Positions 1-10,350 of a DNA stretch of 22,663 nt are shown here, in pieces (the stretch's first letter is position 1; each line of letters begins with the position of its first letter). Under the pieces are notes generated by a model. That model had not been told where the DNA came from. It worked only from the letters and a program-made list of their open reading frames with translations, and searched no databases. Source of the stretch: Saccoglossus kowalevskii (taxonomy: Eukaryota > Hemichordata > Enteropneusta > Harrimaniidae); NCBI RefSeq assembly GCF_000003605.2, contig NW_003108594.1, positions 88,221-110,883 of the forward strand. The letters are read 5' to 3'. Both the position numbers and the translations under genes were made by a program.

Positions 1-264
1 TTGGTAAAAAGTGATATTTTCGACTTCTTGTTAAAACCAAAAGTTCAGTTGCTTTGATTTTACATATATAGATACTACATGTAGACCTTTCTCAGATTTG
101 TTCATTTCGTGATGATATCTTCAATTCTCTAATTTTGGTGAATATTTTGGTCATTTTTGGTAGAAAGTGATATTTTCGACTTCTTGTTAAAAACTGTAAG
201 TCCGATTGCTTTGATACTATACATATTGTTCATTTTCTGATGATGTCTTCAGTTCTTTAATTGA
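1..264. repeat. Degenerate direct repeat, about 156-bp spacing
   Basis: The segment starting at 1 recurs from 157. Both begin TTGGTARAAAGTGATATTTT, continue with the same CGACTTCTTGTTAAAA block, and later share GATGATRTCTTCARTTCT. The second copy lacks about 45 nt in its middle. The left copy may extend beyond the window edge. It is probably an old tandem duplication or part of a dispersed repeat. Confidence 0.65.
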
Positions 265-3008
265 AATGTGCATTTCTAACAGCGGAGCTATCTCAGCCGA
301 TAGGCTGCTTGTTTTTTAAACTAACGAAGCACACTGTCTAGCATCCCCATTTTTTTCATTTGCTGATTTCCATTCTGAAAAAATTCGGCCACTCGGAAAT
401 GCACCTTAATTTTGCACTCTAAAAATATGTCAGATTTCCAACACTAATTATTTAAAACCGGTCTAAATTTGAGAACTTTTTCGGTACAGGTGCTGGAGCT
501 CTCTTCTTGCAGGCGACCGTCATCAGTAGTACAACAGCATGTTTTGTACGTACATCCATAAGCTGATTGTCTGCGACTGTCTTAGAAAATCCCTGAATAG
601 TGCGTACCGAAATCGGAAAACAAATTGCCTCCTTAAAAAACGAACAGAATTCAAATATTTCTTTTAACAAATATGTTGCAGTGGGGAAAATGGAATTGGA
701 AACGCTGAACAAAACTTCTGTGCCTCGCGTTTTGATTCTAGGGTTACGCGATTATTCATTATTGTGCGCTCGCTTCCTGGAGTTGGTTTTCAACACTACA
801 TAAAAATCATCGAGGATAAATAATTTAATATCCCACTTTGTACTCTTCACTGTAAACCATAGGCTCTGAAATATTCGTAGATTTTTTATTGAAAATACAT
901 GGAAGAGAAGTCATGATGTTTTGGTCGTGATAGAAGGTTACCTTCTTAGGACCGCCCCCTGTTTAATAATTCATGAGATGACGTCACATTTACTGGGCAT
1001 TGCCACATGTTTTTACCGACCCCATCAAAACACTGGTACAAATGACGTGTTTCTGATTTATATATTGAAGAGCAGTTGTTCTGGTTCAACGATTTTACAT
1101 CAAATGTCTATGTCTATACGTTAACTTTCAATTTCAATAGTCTAGAAAGTCTGACGAAGTATGACAAAGCAGTAATTCCCGGTTTAATGCGCAAATATGC
1201 AAATGAGCCTTTTTCTCGTCTTCTATTTTTGGTGAATTCTTGGGTTTTAAATTAAAATAGCTGATAGACGCTTTGGCCATTTGCCTTGAAATTTTCACAC
1301 ATTATTGACAAGATGCTCTCCCTTCAAAATGCATCCGGACAGTTTATTACGGCGAGTAGAACAAAAATAACAAGTCTGCAATTAATATAGATATTTAAAT
1401 TATGCAAAAATAGAAAAGAGTGAACTTTGAGGTCATGCTGTGCGACTTTGAAAGCCGTTAGAGAGATGAGTGGACACATTTGAATTAGTCGTATACCAAG
1501 GTATCCAGTGATGTAATTTTTACCCACAAACGGACTTGAAGTTTTTAAGCTAATTTTGTTTGAACCACTTTTGCCCAAAAAAGCATATTTTTGACCCAAA
1601 ATCAAAAACACCTTCTGGATATTTAAAATAAAGACAAGTTTTACAAAGTTTGTATAATAAGCTTTCAGAAAATATATAACATGTTGGATATATAATACCG
1701 TCTTCATTGTCTAATTACTCAATTAAAAAGCAAGCCAAAAAAACTGCATGTCTACCTTAATTAGTACATGTAATAACATGCTTTCTTTAAATATGTGCAT
1801 GACATGTTGTCTTGATTGCCATTAGTTCTTTTAAAAGTATGGTTTAAAAGATGCATCTCATTTTTTTAAACACAGTTCAAAACTGTATAATGTTTTGTTA
1901 TTTGAGCCAGTCATCAATTGTCACTTAATTAATTAATATTTTATGCCAAACTGAGCTCTACACACTTTTATTTGTCATTATTGAAATATTATTGTCTATA
2001 TTTAATGCTAATTTAACAATTTAACTTTTGAATGCCATTCAATTTCTCCCAATTAGACATTAGAATAATATTGATAGTCCGACAATGTGTGATGGTTTTG
2101 ACTCTGTTTTCTATATAAATTTCACATGGTTTTTGACTTGCCAATTGATTTAAAATGATTACCAACTATTTCTCGCAGTATATCAAAGATGTACATATAG
2201 GCATTGCAAGTATATTCACTAGTAGCTGGTGACAGTGTTATGAGCTGTTGCCATGCTATTGGCCACAATGCTTTTCAAATGATCTCAGGTGAATTGTGAT
2301 ATATTCTTTCAACTACCAATTATTGCATCAAATTATATTAGATTTATCAATAAGCCACACAGTGTAATTAGCTCTTAGAGTGCCGAGGTATGGAAAAAAA
2401 AAAGGGGGTGTTTAAAAAGTAAAATACCGTTTTAAAAATAAAATTGTAATTGAATATCAGTGCGTTTGAAGTTTGTTGGAAGAACCCTCTGCAGGATACC
2501 AATACTGAGTAGGGTTTAAAACAAGTGCACATGTCAAGCACAAGTTAAACTGCAGGTAGCTGTCATTATTGTACACATACAATGTCTAAATAGATTATGC
2601 TGGGAATTCTGTTTGTACAGGGTCTTATCATCTTGTCAGTGCTCTGGAGTGTGTATGTTAAGCTCTATATAATGTACCTTTGGCATTTATACATTGAAAG
2701 TTCAGTTTGTACAGGAGTTTAGTATCTCATCTTCACTCTGTACTGCACAAGTTTCATTCCCTATCATGTGACTAAGCATGCAAAATAGTCAGGATATTCC
2801 AGTTAAATAATATATTTGCCAATTTGTATGATAAGATGTATTTCCCTCATGATGCAATGAAATGGAATGTACAAATTGTATATCCCAATAATGTAAAACT
2901 TGGTTTTTAACAAAAATGAATATTGCAAAATAAAAAAAATAATGCTGTTATCTTTATTTTATGTTACAAATTATGCCAAATTAGCTATTAATAATGTTAT
3001 AATTCTAG
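1..3008. other. Upstream intron sequence of the IP3 receptor gene
   Basis: No exon or gene is supported here. The next exon downstream starts in phase 0 with VNAVYSN, and the IP3R segment that should precede it (the DNPGC-like region) was searched for by eye and not found, so this is probably the 3' part of an intron longer than 3 kb. It contains a degenerate direct repeat at the left edge, a 10-A run followed by five G near 2393-2406, and generally AT-rich sequence. The short ORFs on both strands lack recognisable domains. Confidence 0.7.
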
Positions 3009-3092
3009 GTGAATGCAGTCTATTCTAATACATGCTGGAAAATTACATTATTTATGGAACACAAAGAAGACATAGAAGAGATTTTAAAAGGG
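3009..3092 (+). CDS. ITPR: IP3 receptor exon a (end of second MIR repeat)
   Basis: An 84-nt exon of 28 codons in phase 0/0, residues 1-28, starting after ATTCTAG and ending before GTAGGT. The peptide [16 protein letters not shown] is the strand that closes the N-terminal suppressor beta-trefoil of IP3 receptors (mammalian VNSVNCNTSWKI). The acidic stretch and ILKG then link to the IP3-binding core, and the next exon supplies GDVVRLFH without gap. This exon is too short to stand out as an ORF and was found by matching the family sequence just before GDVVRL. The following intron holds a 62-bp minisatellite starting 137 nt after the donor. Confidence 0.93.
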
Positions 3093-3228
3093 GTAGGTAT
3101 AACAATATTGCAGTACAATATCTTTAGGCAGAATTATTGGGTCAAAATTATGGTGATTAATATTTGTAAATGAACACTTGTATAAAGTAGATATTGTATT
3201 CAGACAGCAGTAGATTTTGTTTTGTACA

Positions 3229-3850
3229 GAAATAGACAAATGACAATATAATGTAGGATTCAATGGCTTTTCATTGATGACTGACAGCTTGAAATAGACA
3301 AATGACAATATAATGTAGGATTCAATGGCTTTTCTTTGATGACTGACAGCTTGAAATAGACAAATGACAATATAATGTAGGATTCAATGGCTTTTCATTG
3401 ATGACTGACAGCTTGAAATAGACAAATGACAATATAATGTAGGATTCAATGGCTTTTCATTGATGACTGACAGCTTGAAATAGACAAATGACAATATAAT
3501 GTAGGATTCAATGGCTTTTCATTGATGACTGACAGCTTGAAATAGACAAATGACAATATAATGTAGGATCCAATGGCTTTTCATTGATGACTGACAGCTT
3601 GAAATAGACAAATGACAATATAATGTAGGATTCAATGGCTTTTCTTTGATGACTGACAGCTTGAAATAGACAAATGACAATATAATGTCGGATTCAATGG
3701 CTTTTCATTGATGACTGACAGCTTGAAATAGACAAATGACAATATAATGTAGGATTCAATGGCTTTTCTTTGATGACTGACAGCTTGAAATAGACAAATG
3801 ACAATATAATGTAGGATTCAATGGCTTTTCTTTGATGACTGACAGCTTGA
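3229..3850. repeat. 62-bp minisatellite, ten near-identical copies
   Basis: The unit begins GAAATAGACAAATGACAATA and ends TGATGACTGACAGCTT. Copies start at 3229 and then every 62 bp without indels. The main variant is CATTGATG against CTTTGATG (copies 2, 7, 9 and 10 carry the T form). Copy 6 has a C that creates GGATCC, and copy 8 has GTCGGA. Each unit contains the short hairpin CAATG-GCTTTT-CATTG. The length 62 is not a multiple of three and no open frame runs through it, so it is non-coding intronic DNA. Confidence 0.97.
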
Positions 3851-5096
3851 ACTCCAGTTTGGCTGTCATACATTGTACATTGTTGTGTGGCCTACATAAA
3901 CAGATAATCACGTACTGGAATATGTACTTGCACTAATACATCAGAATAGATGTGCTTGACACTCGGTTTTATGAGACATCCTTCTTGATTTGTGTACAGC
4001 ATACTGGCAAAAATCTGCATTTTATAGTTGAAACAGATTGAGCATTAGAAATTCCGAGTTGAAAGATGGCGGAAAATATTGTAAAAATTATTGTTTTTCT
4101 TCACTTTTTATCTTTGTTTTCCTAATCTTCCATCTCTCCTTCAATTTCTAATGGTAAGTCCTAAGAAAACTATATTGTGTGTATGGCTTTATCAGATGTC
4201 CACTCAGAGGGTATGCAGAGTATTAGTAATAATAATTCCAGACTGTTGTGGACATTCCACTGTATTTACAAATATTCACTCTGTAGATAATTTATATTAA
4301 CCATGGAATGCAGCCTCACACATTTATGAATATTTGAAAATTATTTCACTTCCATCCATTGTTTCATCCCACTATTTAAATACGTGATACCATTTTGCAT
4401 ATAACATCGTTCAGACTTGAATGTATACATGCAAAGATAAAAGTTGCGGAATGTTGACACTGGCTTTGCTGTCTTTTTATAGCACTACTGCCCTGGAACT
4501 ATTTTATGAGATGATAACAAATAAATAATTCACTTTATCAGTTGGGTTCAAAAGAAGGTCTCGTCGAGACCAGAGTTGAAATGTAATAATAATTGTGACA
4601 ATATCCGAAACCAGTAAAACCAAAATTTAACTAATTTCTAAATGGATACAGAGTACCATATTGTATTGTACCGGTATATTGAGGTATCTGTACTATTTTA
4701 CTGGTATTTCAGCAGAAAGTGATAAATTCATTGATTTACTTCCCATTGTGGCATGTGAAGTAAACATATAATATTACACATATATCATCTGTTGTGGAGA
4801 TTGTGAAGTTGATTGATTAGTTAAATCTATGGGATGTACTATTATTCTGCTCAGATAGATTTGTTAAACCACTGTCTCATTACTGGATCACAGACAGGTT
4901 AGGTCTGAATGGGCATATAAATGCTCATCTGATCATTTACTATGGTGATGCTGAAGCAGTCTTTAAAAAGATGAGAGTTGAAGTACTTCATCAATGAGCA
5001 TCAACATTGATGGCCTATGATAGGCAAGGAATGCTGATATTATTTGTCTTTTCATTTGTTTTCACTCTGATAGTGCCAGAACTCTTAACATAATTT

Positions 5097-5108
5097 GGGG
5101 GGGGGGGG
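5097..5108. repeat. Homopolymer run of 12 G
   Basis: Twelve consecutive G in an AT-rich intron. The run length is likely to be polymorphic or subject to sequencing error. No function is inferred. Confidence 0.9.
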
Positions 5109-5755
5109 TATGAATAACTGTTAAAAGCTAACTTGTCAAAGAGAACTTTATGGCTTTATTGACATTTATAAACTTTATGATGTTATTTTATTTTATGAAT
5201 CTGCCTTGTATAGACATGTTTTGGTAACTTAATGTTTGTAATTTCTGACCACAAGCGTAGTAACCTAGCTATGTCAATATTACACTCGATATGTACCGGT
5301 ACAAACAATATGGTTTGTGTAGTCTCTGATGAAAGCCGTTTTCTCTGTGAGCCATTAAAAACATTGATGTTTGCGCCTTGCTTTTAGTTTCTAGTCGCTA
5401 TTACTAGCATAATTCTAGTTTCTAGTTGCATAAAAGCCAGCATAATTTTGTACGAAAACCTTTTATAATTTTGTTATATTTTCTCTTCAAGGTACAGTGT
5501 AAATTACCCCAAAGTGTTAAATCTATAGCATTTTCAGGATCATATGTACCCATCACATGTCCTCTTGGGCTAAACCAGTCATTTCTTCCATATCATGGAA
5601 GTCAATGGTAGAGATTTTCACCAAGCTATTGAGTGTTTTTCAGGGGTTGAAAATAAACCACATAGTCTTTGATCTTGCTATGAAGAAGATTCTTGTACAT
5701 TCATTTATTTGGTATTTCACTGTACATGTATATTTGTTTTGTTCCACCAATGCAG

Positions 5756-5902
5756 GGAGATGTAGTAAGGCTGTTTCATGCTGAACAAGAAAAGTTTTTA
5801 ACCTGCGATGATTACAAGAAGAAATCATTTGTTTACTTAAGAGTTACTGCTAGACAGAGTGCTACTTCAGCAACCAGTTCTAAAGCATTATGGGAGGTAG
5901 AG
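5756..5902 (+). CDS. ITPR: IP3 receptor exon b (third MIR repeat, IP3 loop)
   Basis: A 147-nt exon of 49 codons in phase 0/0, residues 29-77, after AATGCAG and before [24 protein letters not shown] starts the beta-trefoil half of the IP3-binding core (third MIR repeat). The loop at residues 57-61 reads R-V-T-A-R (5840-5854), where mammalian IP3R1 has R265-T-T-G-R269. It is followed by the near-invariant [16 protein letters not shown]. The two arginines and the second threonine that contact the 4- and 5-phosphates of IP3 are kept, but the first threonine and the glycine are replaced by valine and alanine. Confidence 0.97.
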
Positions 5903-6277
5903 GTGAGTGAACCCAATGTTTTGTACATTCTGCCTGTAGAGGGCGCACTTGTGTAGAAATTTAAAGAGAGTGCCACGCTAAGGCTTCCTTAAGTATATTT
6001 TAAGTTTACATTTGCAGCATGACCATGATACCTGTTGCTGTATTAATTATTACTGTGATAACAAATCTTGATAGAAAAATAAAATAACATTTTCTGTTTA
6101 GATGAGCTGTGTTATAAACTTTTACATTTCTAAAAGGATCAAATTTTGGATAATAATAAAATCTTATATATTATGCATAAATACGATTTGTTTTTAATTA
6201 ATTATCAAACTTTTATTTCCATTGTTTAAATCATTAATTTTATTATTCTTAAAGTAGTTGTATCATTATAATTGTAG
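5903..6277 (+). other. Intron b/c
   Basis: A 375-nt intron (GTGAGT...ATTGTAG). It holds a CTCF-like motif near its start (5933-5946). The remainder is AT-rich sequence with no coding signal. Confidence 0.9.
5933..5946 (+). promoter_or_regulatory. CTCF-like motif, forward
   Basis: CCTGTAGAGGGCGC fits the CTCF core consensus CCNSYAGRKGGCGC described in bilaterians. Occupancy cannot be judged from sequence, and similar words occur in dispersed invertebrate repeats. A second match in the opposite orientation lies at 10549-10565. Confidence 0.3.
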
Positions 6278-6373
6278 GTTGTACACCATGATCCTTGTAG
6301 AGGTGGTGCTGGACATTGGAATAGTTTATTTAGATTTAAACACTTGGCTACTGGACAATATCTTGCTGCTGAA
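6278..6373 (+). CDS. ITPR: IP3 receptor exon c (fourth MIR repeat, first half)
   Basis: A 96-nt exon of 32 codons in phase 0/0, residues 78-109, after ATTGTAG and before [21 protein letters not shown] and [15 protein letters not shown] match the mammalian receptor almost residue for residue. They form the start of the fourth MIR repeat in the beta-trefoil half of the IP3-binding core. The exon ends at AAE, the same point as I recall for the vertebrate gene. Confidence 0.97.
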
Positions 6374-7107
6374 GTAAGTATTACCGTTTCACTTTATTAT
6401 TGCAAACATTTCATTGAAAACAGATCATACCTGAATTTTTCATTGAAATCTAAGTTTCTTGTTTCTTTATGTGTTTGAGTAATTTTGTTTGACATCAGTC
6501 ATAATAGCACTTGGCTTTCATAGCCACGACCAAAATAACATCGGTTTCATACAAAAAATATGAAAGAGAACTCTTAAACATTACAGCTAAATACCAAAAA
6601 CATTGTCATCATAACTTTGTTGGTTGCTTGCACTCAGCATGTGTTTTGGGGTTTACCAATGATCCTCAGCTTTATGGATAATTTGCATTTTTTAAAATAT
6701 TAATTATCATTAATGTATGAGTATTTATTTTGGTAAAACTGCTATGCTTGAAAGAAGGGGAGAACAATGGCGCATTTATTGTACTCCTGCTGGAGTCATT
6801 TAATCATCTCTTGTTGTTCTAACAACTGGGAACAATTTCAAAACATTCAAATTTCATTACTGCCATCTTTGGTGTTCAGTGTGTCAAGTGTGACATAACG
6901 TACACCAATCTTTTTGGATCATTGACTGGTATACAATAATAACGTTTAATTATAACTTGACTCAATCAATAGAGGCAGTATGGTAAATAAAATAAATCAC
7001 ATTTGGTTTTCTCTGTACCAAAGAGAAAGTTTATATCACTGAATAATCAGTGAATAATGAATAAGAAAAGTTAAACAAGTCAATTTATTTTTATTTATTT
7101 TATTTAG
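6374..7107 (+). other. Intron c/d
   Basis: A 734-nt AT-rich intron (GTAAGT...TATTTAG). No exon, RNA gene or repeat was recognised. Confidence 0.85.
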
Positions 7108-7268
7108 GTTGATCATGATCCTCAAGTTGATACAACCCGGGAAAAGTTGCGTGGTCCACATGGTAGTGTTGTATATCAACTAGTACCAGTACCCCATGGC
7201 CATGATATTGCTTCTATATTTGAATTAGATGCTACAACGTTACAACGTGGTGACTCTCTGGTGCCAAG
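7108..7268 (+). CDS. ITPR: IP3 receptor exon d (fourth MIR repeat, SI region)
   Basis: A 161-nt exon of 53 codons plus AG, residues 110-162 with R163 split across the junction, phase 0/2. It starts after TATTTAG and ends before GTAATG. The sequence from [10 protein letters not shown] to [19 protein letters not shown] aligns with the end of the fourth MIR repeat. The stretch [18 protein letters not shown] corresponds to the mammalian SI segment, a separate 45-nt alternative exon there but here continuous with its surroundings. The SI segment can therefore not be skipped by simple exon exclusion in this gene. Confidence 0.96.
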
Positions 7269-7499
7269 GTAATGGTAGCACTACCGTCTTTAAAACTTAT
7301 TAAAATTCAACATTTGTCTCTGATAGAACTAAAAAACTTATTTTGGCGTTCTTTGAATTATATTAATATAGTGTACAGATTTTCAATGTTTTTTTCTCGT
7401 TGACAGCATCATCATAGCTTACCCCATTATAGATTGCTAATACGAGATTGTCACGAGAATTCAGCAAAAGTTTTCACAAAAATAGTAAATTAATTATAT

Positions 7500-7930
7500 C
7501 TACCGCCGCATAGCGGACGTCTTACTGTTTGTGTATTTTTGTGTTAACCTTATTATTAGTCCCGATTGGAAAACTGGGACTTATGGATTGACCTGTGTGT
7601 GAGTGTGTCCGTGTGTGCATGCTTCCGGACCTATATCTTAGACATGCCTGGACGGATTACGTTCAAACTTCACACATACATCATACATACATAATATTAT
7701 ACATGTGCACATCAATTTGTTTCAAGATGACCAAATGGCGGCGATTTCTGTGCTGGGAATTCATCAAAATCAAGCATTTCTGGCATTTTGTAACCGGTTC
7801 TCAGCTGTTTACAAATACCGTACTTCCCCAAGTATAAGCCCTCTCCTGAGTATAAGCCCACCCCTCTGTTTTTAGACATTTAACGAGTTGATGGCATCCC
7901 CGAGTATAAGCCCAGGGTGTTTTACCGGGC
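7500..7930. repeat. Probable dispersed repeat remnant(s)
   Basis: A locally less AT-rich block begins with the imperfect palindrome CCGCCGCATAGCGG. It continues with the inverted hexamers AGTCCC/GGGACT flanking GATTGGAAAACT (about 7558-7581) and a TGTGTG-rich stretch, and ends in three copies of AGTATAAGCCC. This mix in an otherwise AT-rich intron suggests inserted, decayed repetitive DNA. The family was not identified, and a repeat library search would be needed. Confidence 0.4.
7831..7913 (+). repeat. Three copies of AGTATAAGCCC
   Basis: AGTATAAGCCC occurs at 7831-7841, 7849-7859 and 7903-7913, each preceded by a C/T-rich CCC-type stretch. It is a short imperfect tandem motif inside the presumed dispersed repeat. 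Confidence 0.75.
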
Positions 7931-8214
7931 ATAGATGACATTTATTACAAATATACATATAAAAAGTGTATTTCATTGCATTTACGAGAAAACTTCATTA
8001 GCACTTGTGCATCCAATGTTAATAAAGGAAACATGACATCATGACCTTGAATATGTCAATATAGGTGACATAGTTTATCCCATAAAGGCAACATTTGAAT
8101 GAGTGTTGAACAGATACAGTTCAGAATGAATGTTTATACAACTTTATACAAAACAGTAAATTTTATTGTTTGCAATGTTAGATGTATAATAATGCAGGTT
8201 ATTTTTTCCATCAG

Positions 8215-8314
8215 AAATTCCTATGTGAGGCTTCGTCATCTATGTACAAATACATGGGTACATAGTACACAGATAGCTTGTGATAAAGGAGAAGAAAAAA
8301 CTGTTATGCTGAAG
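8215..8314 (+). CDS. ITPR: IP3 receptor exon e (fifth MIR repeat)
   Basis: A 100-nt exon: one base completing R163, then 33 codons, residues 164-196, phase 2/0. It starts after CCATCAG and ends before [24 protein letters not shown] is the hallmark start of the fifth MIR repeat of IP3 receptors. [11 protein letters not shown] matches the mammalian IDKEEEKPVMLK. The exon belongs to the beta-trefoil half of the IP3-binding core. Confidence 0.97.
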
Positions 8315-8837
8315 GTAAAAAAGTGAATTTTTTTTTACATACACATGCACTAACTGTTGATATAACTTTAAATTATAATTGTTAATGTGCACCTATTCTC
8401 TCATTTGGGTTATCACTACAGCACTCAACTATTTAGTAAAGTTAGTACTTTACTTGCTCTGTATGTACCACATATGCTTATGAGAGTGCTCTATACCCCC
8501 GGTAGTTTATTGATCTGACATGCAATAATTTTTGGTTTATTTGCACTTTTATTAGAGATGCGCTTCTAATAGAATAAATACAGTAGCTGAATTCTTGTTT
8601 GTGTATTAATCACTATGGCCAACAATATATAAATCTTTTCTTTGTCTATTATTGATTAAAGTGTCACAGTCAAGCTATGTTGATGTGGGTCCCATACAAC
8701 AGGTGTAAAATACATTTATTGTTTACAAAAAATTCAAACATGCCCTGTATGATTACTGTATTGCTTTAAATATGTCTATCTATTTATGTCTGGTTCAAAT
8801 AATTTAATTTGACACTGTTTTGTCTACTGATAATTAG
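8315..8837 (+). other. Intron e/f
   Basis: A 523-nt intron (GTAAAA...TAATTAG) of plain AT-rich sequence. Nothing was recognised in it. Confidence 0.9.
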
Positions 8838-8998
8838 ATTGGCACAGCAGCTATCAGAGAGGACAAAGAAGCCTTTGCTATTGTACCAGTTGCAGCCAGT
8901 GAAGTCCGAGATTTAGACTTTGCTAATGATGCTAGTAAAGTGCTTGGATCAATTTCATCTAAGATGGAGAAATCATCTATCACGCAGAATGAAAGAAG
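8838..8998 (+). CDS. ITPR: IP3 receptor exon f (end of beta-trefoil)
   Basis: A 161-nt exon of 53 codons plus AG, residues 197-249 with R250 split, phase 0/2. It starts after TAATTAG and ends before a weaker GTTTGT donor. [11 protein letters not shown] and [18 protein letters not shown] are near-identical to mammalian IP3R1 and carry the chain from the last beta strand into the first helix of the alpha-armadillo half of the binding core. TQNERR closes the exon, as in vertebrates. Confidence 0.97.
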
Positions 8999-9132
8999 GT
9001 TTGTCTAAAATTGATTGTGAGCATTTCAATAATTCAGTAGATTGATTGTGATTTATATGAGGATAAGTAATTTTGTTTGCAACTCATGGAATGGGAGTAA
9101 TATTGTTGACTTTTTCATCTTTGTTTTCACAG

Positions 9133-9274
9133 ATTTGTTACTCAGTTATTAACAGATCTTATATTCTTTGTGGCTGAAGCGCCCAATAATGGAGCTGACC
9201 CACTCTCAGTCGTCATAACAAATCCAAACAGAGATCGACAAAAACTACTTAGAGAACAAGATATACTTAAAAAC
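9133..9274 (+). CDS. ITPR: IP3 receptor exon g (armadillo, IP3-contact helix)
   Basis: A 142-nt exon: one base completing R250, then 47 codons, residues 251-297, phase 2/0. It starts after TTTTCACAG and ends before GTAAGT. The PNRDRQKLLREQDILK segment carries R283, K287 and R290, at the spacing of mammalian R504, K508 and R511, which contact the 5-phosphate of IP3. The loop FFVAEAPNNGADPLSVV replaces the mammalian FVTGGTNSGQDVLEVV and is the more variable part. The upstream intron is only 134 nt. Confidence 0.96.
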
Positions 9275-9378
9275 GTAAGTTCTGTGTATCAATAACTTGT
9301 TCACTCCTGTTGCTACCTGAAGAATCATTCAGTGTGCTGTAATTTAATGTAAAATGCATGTTCTCTTTATCTGTTTAG

Positions 9379-9537
9379 GTGTTCAAACTACTTAAAGCAC
9401 CTTTCAATGAAGGCGGTGAAGGACCAGTATTAACAATGGATGAGTTATCAGATCAAAGACATGCACCACTCAGACACATGTTTAGATTATCATATCGGAT
9501 TATCAGATTATCTCAACAAGATTATAGGAAAAACCAA
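9379..9537 (+). CDS. ITPR: IP3 receptor exon h (armadillo, Y-R-K contact)
   Basis: A 159-nt exon of 53 codons in phase 0/0, residues 298-350, after CTGTTTAG and before [24 protein letters not shown] and SQQDYRKNQ follow mammalian IP3R1. Y346-R347-K348 correspond to Y567-R568-K569, the last IP3-coordinating residues. All the basic ligand contacts of this half are intact. Acceptor and donor are good, and the preceding intron is only 104 nt. Confidence 0.97.
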
Positions 9538-10177
9538 GTAAGATATGCACATTGTGTTTTCATGGCATTTCCCAATTCATTCATTTTCTGACTGCATACA
9601 AGAATTTGATTATAAATCTCCTGTGTTCACTCACAAATTAATTTTTTGTTGGGTTTTATCACATTTACCACCAAATCTCGTAGTATGTATCTAGTTCGTA
9701 TGATGATATACAATAAAGATCCATGCTCACATCAAACAAACATATTTTAAATTGCTGGCATCACAACTTGCAGTCAACATTTGAAAATGTTTAATTTTGA
9801 AATGAACAGGATTCCAGTCGCATCAAAAGGAAAAACATGCTTAATACATGCTTACAACATACCTAATACATGCTTACAACATACTTAATACATGCTTAAA
9901 ACATACCTAATACATGCTTAAACATACTTAAAACATACGTAATACATACTTAATACATGCTTAAAACATACTTAATATATGTTTTGCGAATAAGGAAGGA
10001 GACAGTTTAGCATGACCTGTGCAAGACAAATACTACAATTCTTTCACTAATTCAATCATTTCCATTTAGTATTTCTAGAAATTGTAAGTTTATCTTTACA
10101 TGAGATCTTCATTGCCTACTCTCATTTTGTAAATTGAGTTCTGACTTTTCACGTTAATACTTTTGTTTGTATTATAG
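9538..10177 (+). other. Intron h/i with 11-bp repeat
   Basis: A 640-nt intron (GTAAGA...ATTATAG). It contains the 11-bp tandem array described separately. No exon is missing, because KNQ joins EYVAKQFG as in vertebrates. Confidence 0.9.
9835..9981. repeat. 11-bp tandem repeat, about 13 copies
   Basis: Copies of ACATGCTTAAW and ACATACTTAAT alternate, so the array partly reads as a 22-bp dimer. One copy is a base short. The unit is AT-rich and non-coding. Slippage is the likely origin. Confidence 0.9.
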
Positions 10178-10350
10178 GAATATGTTGCCAAACAGTTTGG
10201 TTTTATGCAGAAACAAATAGGATATGATGTTTTAGCCGAAGATACCATCACTGCCTTATTGCACAACAATAGAAAACTATTAGAAAAACATATTACGTCA
10301 GCGGAAATTGAGACATTTGTCAGTCTTGTGAGAAAAAGCAAAGAGTGCAG
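10178..10350 (+). CDS. ITPR: IP3 receptor exon i (end of IP3-binding core)
   Basis: A 173-nt exon of 57 codons plus AG, residues 351-407 with the next arginine split, phase 0/2, after [47 protein letters not shown] is practically invariant in the family and completes the alpha-armadillo half of the binding core. [12 protein letters not shown] continues into the RIH domain. The donor GTCGGT departs from GTRAGT at +3 and +4, the weakest donor of the gene in this window. It borders the intron with the candidate cassette exon. The last codons KSKEC replace the vertebrate NREP. Confidence 0.97.

Larger units (their letters stand above)
3093..5755 (+). other. Intron a/b with minisatellite
   Basis: A 2663-nt intron between GTAGGT and AATGCAG. 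The flanking codons GGG and GGA join KG to GDVV exactly as in mammalian IP3R1, so no exon is expected inside. Apart from the 62-bp array it contains a 7+7 palindrome GGTCTCGTCGAGACC at 4557-4571 and a run of 12 G at 5097-5108. No other coding or RNA signal was seen. Confidence 0.85.
7269..8214 (+). other. Intron d/e with dispersed-repeat material
   Basis: A 946-nt intron (GTAATG...CCATCAG). The middle part, about 7500-7930, differs in texture and GC from its surroundings and looks like transposon-derived filler (see the repeat entries). No exon is expected, because the split arginine joins R-NSYVRL exactly. Confidence 0.85.

Noticed and set aside
268-404. Short inverted repeat GTGCATTTC/GAAATGCAC about 120 bp apart
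   Set aside because: Arms of 9 bp without clear target duplication are too weak to call a mobile element.
979-986. Palindromic CRE-type site TGACGTCA
   Set aside because: A single 8-bp match in intronic sequence is expected by chance and no promoter features accompany it.
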